Origin: CALAED01 sp937891035
Lineage (GTDB): Bacteria > Actinomycetota > Actinomycetes > Streptosporangiales > Streptosporangiaceae
NCBI GenBank assembly: GCA_035642125.1
Contig: DASQSZ010000179.1
Coordinates: forward strand, 1 to 8,690
Reading direction: 5' to 3'
Length of the DNA: 8,690 nt
In this document: piece after piece, positions 5,542-8,690 of the stretch
Numbering within the stretch: position 1 is the first letter of the stretch
Layout of the letters: each line of letters begins with the position of its first letter
Translations under genes and position numbers: made by a program
Notes under the pieces: model-generated
Seen by the model: only the letters and a program-made list of their open reading frames with translations
What the model was told of the DNA's origin: nothing
Database searches by the model: none

Positions 5542-6045
5542 GTGGGCCTGGCAATGACGTATCTCAGGCTGCCGCCGACCTTGGAGGGGGAAACGGATCC
5601 GGGGCGCATCTCCCGCCTGGTTTTCGGTACGGCCGACTGGCGAAAGCGGCAACCGGCCGCCAACCTCCTCGACATCGGGGATATTTGGCAGGGCTTGAAC
5701 TACCTGATCACCGGTGATCCCTGGGACGGCAAGCCGCCGGCCTCCGACGTGGTCTGCGGTGGGCGACTGCTCACCGAGGATGGCGCCGACGAACTCGGGA
5801 TGGACGTGCTCTACCTCACGCCCGACCGGGTCAAGCCGGCCGCCGACCATCTGTCGAGTACGGACTTCGCCGCGATCGCGGGCAGATACAACGTCAAGAA
5901 GATGGCCTCGCTGGATATCCAGGGCGCGGCGGACTGGCCGAAGGACGCGCGCGAACGCACGTTCCAGCCCGCCTATGCGGCGCTGACCGGCTTTTACGCC
6001 GCGGCGGCCGCGGCGGGCCAGGCCATCTACAAGACCATGGCCTGA
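5542..6045 (+). CDS. DUF1877 family protein (YfbM-like)
   Basis: A 167-residue protein resembling DUF1877. Recognisable elements are the start VGLAMTYLRLPP, the segment LDIGDIWQGLNYLITGDP (43-60), GGRLL (73-77), and the YLTPDRVKPAADHLSSTDFAAIAGRY stretch (91-116), followed by a C-terminal helix rich in alanine. The function of the family is unknown and no catalytic motif is evident. The start chosen is GTG at 5542, seven bases after a strong AGGAGG; the frame extends upstream to 5461, but that part overlaps the proposed promoter and has no family similarity. An ATG at 5554 is possible. It lies tail-to-tail with lipB with a 59-base gap, in which I see no clear terminator. Confidence 0.82.
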   Translation: MGLAMTYLRLPPTLEGETDPGRISRLVFGTADWRKRQPAANLLDIGDIWQGLNYLITGDPWDGKPPASDVVCGGRLLTEDGADELGMDVLYLTPDRVKPAADHLSSTDFAAIAGRYNVKKMASLDIQGAADWPKDARERTFQPAYAALTGFYAAAAAAGQAIYKTMA

Positions 6046-6104
6046 CGTCGACCGGGCCGCGCCCCGCCTCGGCGTCGTATGGACGTCGCGGTGAGGTCAG
6101 CCGG

Positions 6105-6776
6105 TCAGATCTGGGCGAGCGTCCGGTGGAAGGTGGCCGGCGAGTCGAATGCCTCGGCGAGGTGCCGTTCGACGAGCGGAAGCGTTTCCGCCACGGTGAC
6201 CTGGCGGCCCAGCTCCCGGGTCAGCGACGTCACCCCGGCGTCGCTGATGCCGCACGGCACGATGCGGCCGAACCACGCGAGGTCGCAGTCGCAGTTGAGC
6301 TCCAGACCGTGCATGGTGACGCCGCGCGAGACGCGGATGCCGATGGCTGCGATCTTGCGGTCCGGCACGTCCGGCACCCAGACTCCGCTGCGGCCATCGA
6401 CCTGCGTGGTCTTCAGCCCGAGATCGGCGCAGACCGCGATCAGCGCCTGCTCGAGCGAGCGGACGTAGGCGACGACGTCGACGGGATCGCGCAGCCGGAC
6501 GATCGGGTAGGCGACGAGCTGGCCGGGCCCATGCCAGGTGATCTTGCCGCCGCGGTCGACGTCGATCACCGGGGCGCCGGGGTCGCCGATCGGCCGGTCT
6601 ATGGCTTGGGTGCGCTTGCCGGCCGTGTAAACCGGGGGGTGCTCGAGCAGCAGCACCGTATCGGGAATCTCGTCGTTCACCCGGCGGGCGTGGGTGCGCC
6701 GTTGCAGCTCCCATGCCTCTTCGTACGGGACTGCCCGCTCGCCGAAGCCGGCATGGACAAAGACCAGGTCGCTCAC
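6105..6776 (-). CDS. lipB: Octanoyltransferase (lipoate protein ligase B)
   Basis: Transfers octanoate from octanoyl-ACP to a lysine of lipoyl carrier domains, the first step of de novo lipoylation; LipA then adds sulfur. The 223-residue protein has all LipB hallmarks: LLLEHPPVYTAGKR (42-55), RGGKITWHGPGQLVAYPI (75-92), and the acyltransferase dyad Lys141 (in DRKIAAIGIRVSRGVTMHG) and Cys175 (in RIVPCGI), equivalent to Lys142 and Cys176 of the M. tuberculosis enzyme. The start is GTG at 6776, seven bases after a TAGGCT box, with no proper Shine-Dalgarno sequence; a leaderless mRNA is likely. The upstream peptidase gene ends 44 bases before it, so co-transcription is possible but an own promoter is indicated. 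Confidence 0.97.
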   Translation of the reverse strand: MSDLVFVHAGFGERAVPYEEAWELQRRTHARRVNDEIPDTVLLLEHPPVYTAGKRTQAIDRPIGDPGAPVIDVDRGGKITWHGPGQLVAYPIVRLRDPVDVVAYVRSLEQALIAVCADLGLKTTQVDGRSGVWVPDVPDRKIAAIGIRVSRGVTMHGLELNCDCDLAWFGRIVPCGISDAGVTSLTRELGRQVTVAETLPLVERHLAEAFDSPATFHRTLAQI

Positions 6777-6783
6777 GGCCCAA

Positions 6784-6789
6784 AGCCTA
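6784..6789 (-). promoter_or_regulatory. -10 box (TAGGCT) for a leaderless lipB mRNA
   Basis: TAGGCT on the minus strand is seven bases upstream of the lipB GTG, inside the 44-base gap after the peptidase stop codon. No -35 match is visible at 17-18 bases. Together with lipA, this suggests that the two lipoylation genes share promoter architecture although they are physically separated. Confidence 0.55.
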
Positions 6790-6820
6790 CTTCAGCCACC
6801 GCTGATCCCCGCGGCCCGCG

Positions 6821-7549
6821 CTACTTGAGCACGCGCGGCTCGATCGCGGTCTCCTTGGCGCCACCGGAACCGTCCGGCTCGACGAGGTAGGCCCGGCCGG
6901 CCTCGCGGTAGGAGACCGCCTGGACGAACTCGGTGCCGACATAGTGCAGCCCGACGCCCTCATCGGCCGCGTACCCAGCCGGCAGCGTCCCCTCGCCGAC
7001 CAAACGTTGCAGCAGCGGCCGGCGCTGTTCGCCGTCGTAATGCACGCCGCAGGAGTACGGCAGGAGGGCCATGCCGTCGGTCAGCGCGCGCAGCCGCGGG
7101 CCGAAAGAGTCGGTGGTGCCGCCGACGTGCCAGCACAGCGCGCCGGCGCTCTCCCCGGCGAGCACGATGCCGTCCCGCCAGGCAGCCCGCAGGATCTCGT
7201 CCAGGCCGTGCAGCCGCCACAGCGCGAGCATGTTGGCCACGCTGCCGCCGAAAACATAGATGAGGTCCTGCCCGAGCAGATGGCCCCGCATGTCCTCGAC
7301 GTTCGGCATCGGGAACAGCGCGAGGTGGCTCACCTCGACATCGAGTTGTGTGAACGCCGCGTACGCGTAACCGACGCGATCGGGCGGGTCGCCGGTCGCC
7401 GTGGTGAGGAAGCAGACACGCGGGCGGTCTTGACCCGTGAGGTCGAGCGCGTACCGGATGAGCGGACTCGGCATGTACCGGTATCGGGGGCTCTGAAGGA
7501 AGGCACCGCCGCCGATGGCGAGGATATGGGGCTGTGCGTCAGTGTGCAT
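6821..7549 (-). CDS. Peptidase E-like protein (MEROPS S51 family)
   Basis: A 242-residue protein with the S51 fold signature. PepE-type enzymes are cytoplasmic serine peptidases that cleave dipeptides beginning with aspartate; others in S51 are cyanophycinases. Visible are HILAIGGGAF (8-17), the VFGGSVANMLALWR segment (99-112), and the nucleophile elbow LAGESAGALCWH with Ser134. His170 in CGVHYDGE is a likely catalytic histidine, and DEGVGLHY (196-203) is also conserved. Substrate specificity cannot be read from this. The ATG at 7549 begins just before the conserved region; its AGAAGGG site is 11 bases away, rather far. The frame continues to a GTG at 7618, but those 23 codons are translated GCGA repeat DNA with no family similarity. 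It sits between the TIGR01777 gene and lipB, where M. tuberculosis has none. Confidence 0.9.
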   Translation of the reverse strand: MHTDAQPHILAIGGGAFLQSPRYRYMPSPLIRYALDLTGQDRPRVCFLTTATGDPPDRVGYAYAAFTQLDVEVSHLALFPMPNVEDMRGHLLGQDLIYVFGGSVANMLALWRLHGLDEILRAAWRDGIVLAGESAGALCWHVGGTTDSFGPRLRALTDGMALLPYSCGVHYDGEQRRPLLQRLVGEGTLPAGYAADEGVGLHYVGTEFVQAVSYREAGRAYLVEPDGSGGAKETAIEPRVLK

Positions 7550-7625
7550 GGGGTCGTTCGCCCTTCTCGTTCGCTGCGCGGACGGCTCGCCCGGGGGCTC
7601 GCCGGCCGCTTCGCTCACTCGGCGG
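7550..7625. repeat. GCGA/TCGC-rich irregular repeat upstream of the S51 gene
   Basis: On the minus strand GCGA recurs five times within about 60 bases with spacings of 12, 12, 16 and 13, including adjacent GGCGAGCC units. The plus strand shows matching CGCTTCGCTCACTCGGCGGGCTCACTC-like character, such as GGCTCGCC twice. It has no A+T-rich promoter character. It resembles the GAGCGAAGC-type intergenic repeats dispersed in several actinomycete genomes, though that comparison is from memory. The remainder, 7626-7709, shows no clear terminator for the TIGR01777 gene. Confidence 0.4.
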
Positions 7626-7709
7626 GCTCACTCCCGGCTCATGGGTCGCCCACCCGATCACCGTACGGGGCGTGACCGGCACCAGGCACAAGGCGCGCCG
7701 CGTACCACG

Positions 7710-8594
7710 TCATCGCAGGTCGGCAAGCGCACCGTCCAACTTGGGATGGCGGAAGGCGAACCCGGCGGCGGTCAACCTTCCCGGCACGATGCGCAGATTG
7801 ATCAGCGCGCCCTCGTCGGCCAGACCGTCGAGGGCGACGCGCAGCGCGAACGACGGCACCGTGAAGATCGCCGGGCGGCCCACGGCCCGGCCGAGCGCCC
7901 TGGTGAATTCGGCGTTGGTGACCGGGTGCGGCGTGGTGAGGTTGACCGGCCCCGCGATGTCGCCGTCGATGAGGAACCGCAGCGCCGCGATGTGGTCGTC
8001 CCGGGAGATCCAGCTCATCCACTGCCGGCCGTTGCCGAGCTTGCCGCCGAGACCGAGCTTGAACAGCGGGAGCAGCCTGCCGAGGAAACCGCCGTCCGCG
8101 GTCAGCACGTGCCCGCTGCGCGGGAGGACGACCCGGATCCCGGCGTCGGCGGCGGGCGCCGCCGCGGCCTCCCAGTCGCGGGCGAGGTCGGCGAGAAATC
8201 CCGTACCGGCCGGCGCGGTCTCGTCGGTCGCCCGGTCGCCGGTGTCGCCGTAGAAGTTCATCCCCGACGCCGATACCAGCACTCGCGGCTTGGCGGCGAG
8301 CCCGGCCAGCGTCTCGGCCAGGTTGCGTGTGCCGACGACGCGGCTGTCGCGGATCTGCCGTTTGTACGACTCCGTCCAGCGGTGATCCCCGATGCCGGCA
8401 CCGGCCAGGTGCACGACCGCGTCCACGCCATCGAGTGCCCTGGCGTCGATGGCACCGAACGGATCCCAGCGCGCCTCGTCCGCACCGCTCGGCTCTTTGC
8501 GCACAAGCCGGACGACCTCATGGCCGTCGCCGAGCAGGGACCGGACGAGAGCCCGCCCCACCAGCCCGGACGCCCCGGTGATCGCGACCTTCAT
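7710..8594 (-). CDS. TIGR01777 family NAD(P)-dependent epimerase-like protein
   Basis: A 294-residue member of the TIGR01777 branch of extended short-chain dehydrogenases, the same family as Rv2216 and E. coli YfcH. The N-terminal Rossmann motif GASGLVG (7-13) binds a dinucleotide, and VVHLAGAGIGDHRW (60-73) and RVVGTRNLAETL (85-96) are family hallmarks. The region SASGMNFYGDTGD (108-120) holds the active-site serine and the tyrosine area, and PRSGHVLTADGGFLGRLLPLF plus GNGRQWMSWISRDD (about 188-201) are typical. The C-terminal part (about 245-294) is the DUF1731 cap ending in RHPKLDGALADLR. The substrate is unknown. The ATG at 8594 is six bases after TAGAGT, with no Shine-Dalgarno sequence, indicating a leaderless mRNA. 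It is the first gene of the conserved lipoylation block. Confidence 0.93.
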   Translation of the reverse strand: MKVAITGASGLVGRALVRSLLGDGHEVVRLVRKEPSGADEARWDPFGAIDARALDGVDAVVHLAGAGIGDHRWTESYKRQIRDSRVVGTRNLAETLAGLAAKPRVLVSASGMNFYGDTGDRATDETAPAGTGFLADLARDWEAAAAPAADAGIRVVLPRSGHVLTADGGFLGRLLPLFKLGLGGKLGNGRQWMSWISRDDHIAALRFLIDGDIAGPVNLTTPHPVTNAEFTRALGRAVGRPAIFTVPSFALRVALDGLADEGALINLRIVPGRLTAAGFAFRHPKLDGALADLR

Positions 8595-8600
8595 ACCCGC

Positions 8601-8606
8601 ACTCTA
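8601..8606 (-). promoter_or_regulatory. -10 box (TAGAGT) for a leaderless TIGR01777 mRNA
   Basis: TAGAGT on the minus strand lies six bases upstream of the ATG at 8594. The upstream 17-18-base position is C/G-rich with no -35 match. The 78-base gap 8595-8672 would also hold the promoter for a divergent gene at the right edge. Confidence 0.6.
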
Positions 8607-8672
8607 TGGCCCAGGCCCCGCCCGTACCCGCCCGGCCCGCCCATAGGGACACATACGCATAGACAAGGAGTC

Positions 8673-8690
8673 ATGGCGGGCTGTCACGAA
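8673..8690 (+). CDS. Possible gene start at the right edge (six codons visible)
   Basis: ATG at 8673 follows AAGGAG (8665-8670) and opens a frame MAGCHE that leaves the window. The spacing of two bases between the ribosome site and ATG is unusually short, so the true start could lie just beyond the window, or this is not a gene. The A+T-rich stretch 8643-8666 before it is consistent with a divergent promoter opposite the TIGR01777 gene. Nothing can be said about the product. Confidence 0.3.

Noticed and set aside
6792..6805. TCAGC-CACC-GCTGA hairpin after the S51 peptidase gene
   Set aside because: Only five base pairs with an A/T end, and it lies just upstream of the lipB -10; too weak to call a terminator.
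6126..6890. Plus-strand open frame of 254 codons over lipB
   Set aside because: Antisense shadow of lipB, whose catalytic motifs are intact on the minus strand.
1..8690. CRISPR array, insertion sequence, tRNA, rRNA or phage attachment site
   Set aside because: No regularly spaced identical repeats, no transposase-like frame, no terminal inverted repeats and no tRNA-like or rRNA-like sequence found on reading both strands.

Overview
The window is high-GC DNA with strong G/C preference at third codon positions and an actinobacterial gene set. I would place it in an actinomycete (Actinomycetota), but I cannot fix the genus. The backbone, read on the minus strand from right to left, is: TIGR01777 epimerase, lipB, lipA, DUF4191 membrane protein, an RDD membrane protein on the opposite strand, and glnA. 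From memory, this is the order and relative orientation of the Mycobacterium tuberculosis block Rv2216-lipB-lipA-Rv2219-Rv2219A-glnA1, and a similar block exists in Streptomyces. It is a conserved core chromosomal region rather than a mobile island. I see no transposase, phage, tRNA, rRNA or CRISPR signature.

Layout. Positions 1-131 hold the 5' end of an unidentified minus-strand gene that runs off the window. An OsmC-type peroxidase-like gene (351-761, minus) follows. A 314-base gap without a gene contains the strong glnA terminator. glnA type I (1076-2500, minus) and an RDD protein (2651-3196, plus) are divergent and share a promoter region with an array matching the GlnR nitrogen-regulator operator. 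The RDD gene converges on the DUF4191 gene (3230-3925, minus) with a hairpin between them. lipA (4010-4960, minus) is separated from lipB (6105-6776, minus) by two plus-strand genes, UPF0145/YbjQ (5091-5420) and DUF1877 (5542-6045). An S51-type peptidase gene (6821-7549, minus) lies between lipB and the TIGR01777 gene (7710-8594, minus). A possible plus-strand gene begins at the right edge.

Function. LipB transfers octanoate from acyl carrier protein to lipoyl domains, and LipA inserts two sulfurs to make lipoate. Together they are the de novo lipoylation pathway for 2-oxoacid dehydrogenases and the glycine cleavage system. GlnA assimilates ammonium and looks to be under GlnR control here. 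The remaining genes are known to me only as families.

The most informative non-coding signals are the GlnR array and a recurring TANNNT box 6-7 bases before the start codon of five genes (RDD, DUF4191, lipA, lipB, TIGR01777), which suggests leaderless mRNAs. The other genes have Shine-Dalgarno sequences of varying quality. I did not find a convincing undescribed system. The most unusual parts are the leaderless set and the genes inserted into the lipoylation block.
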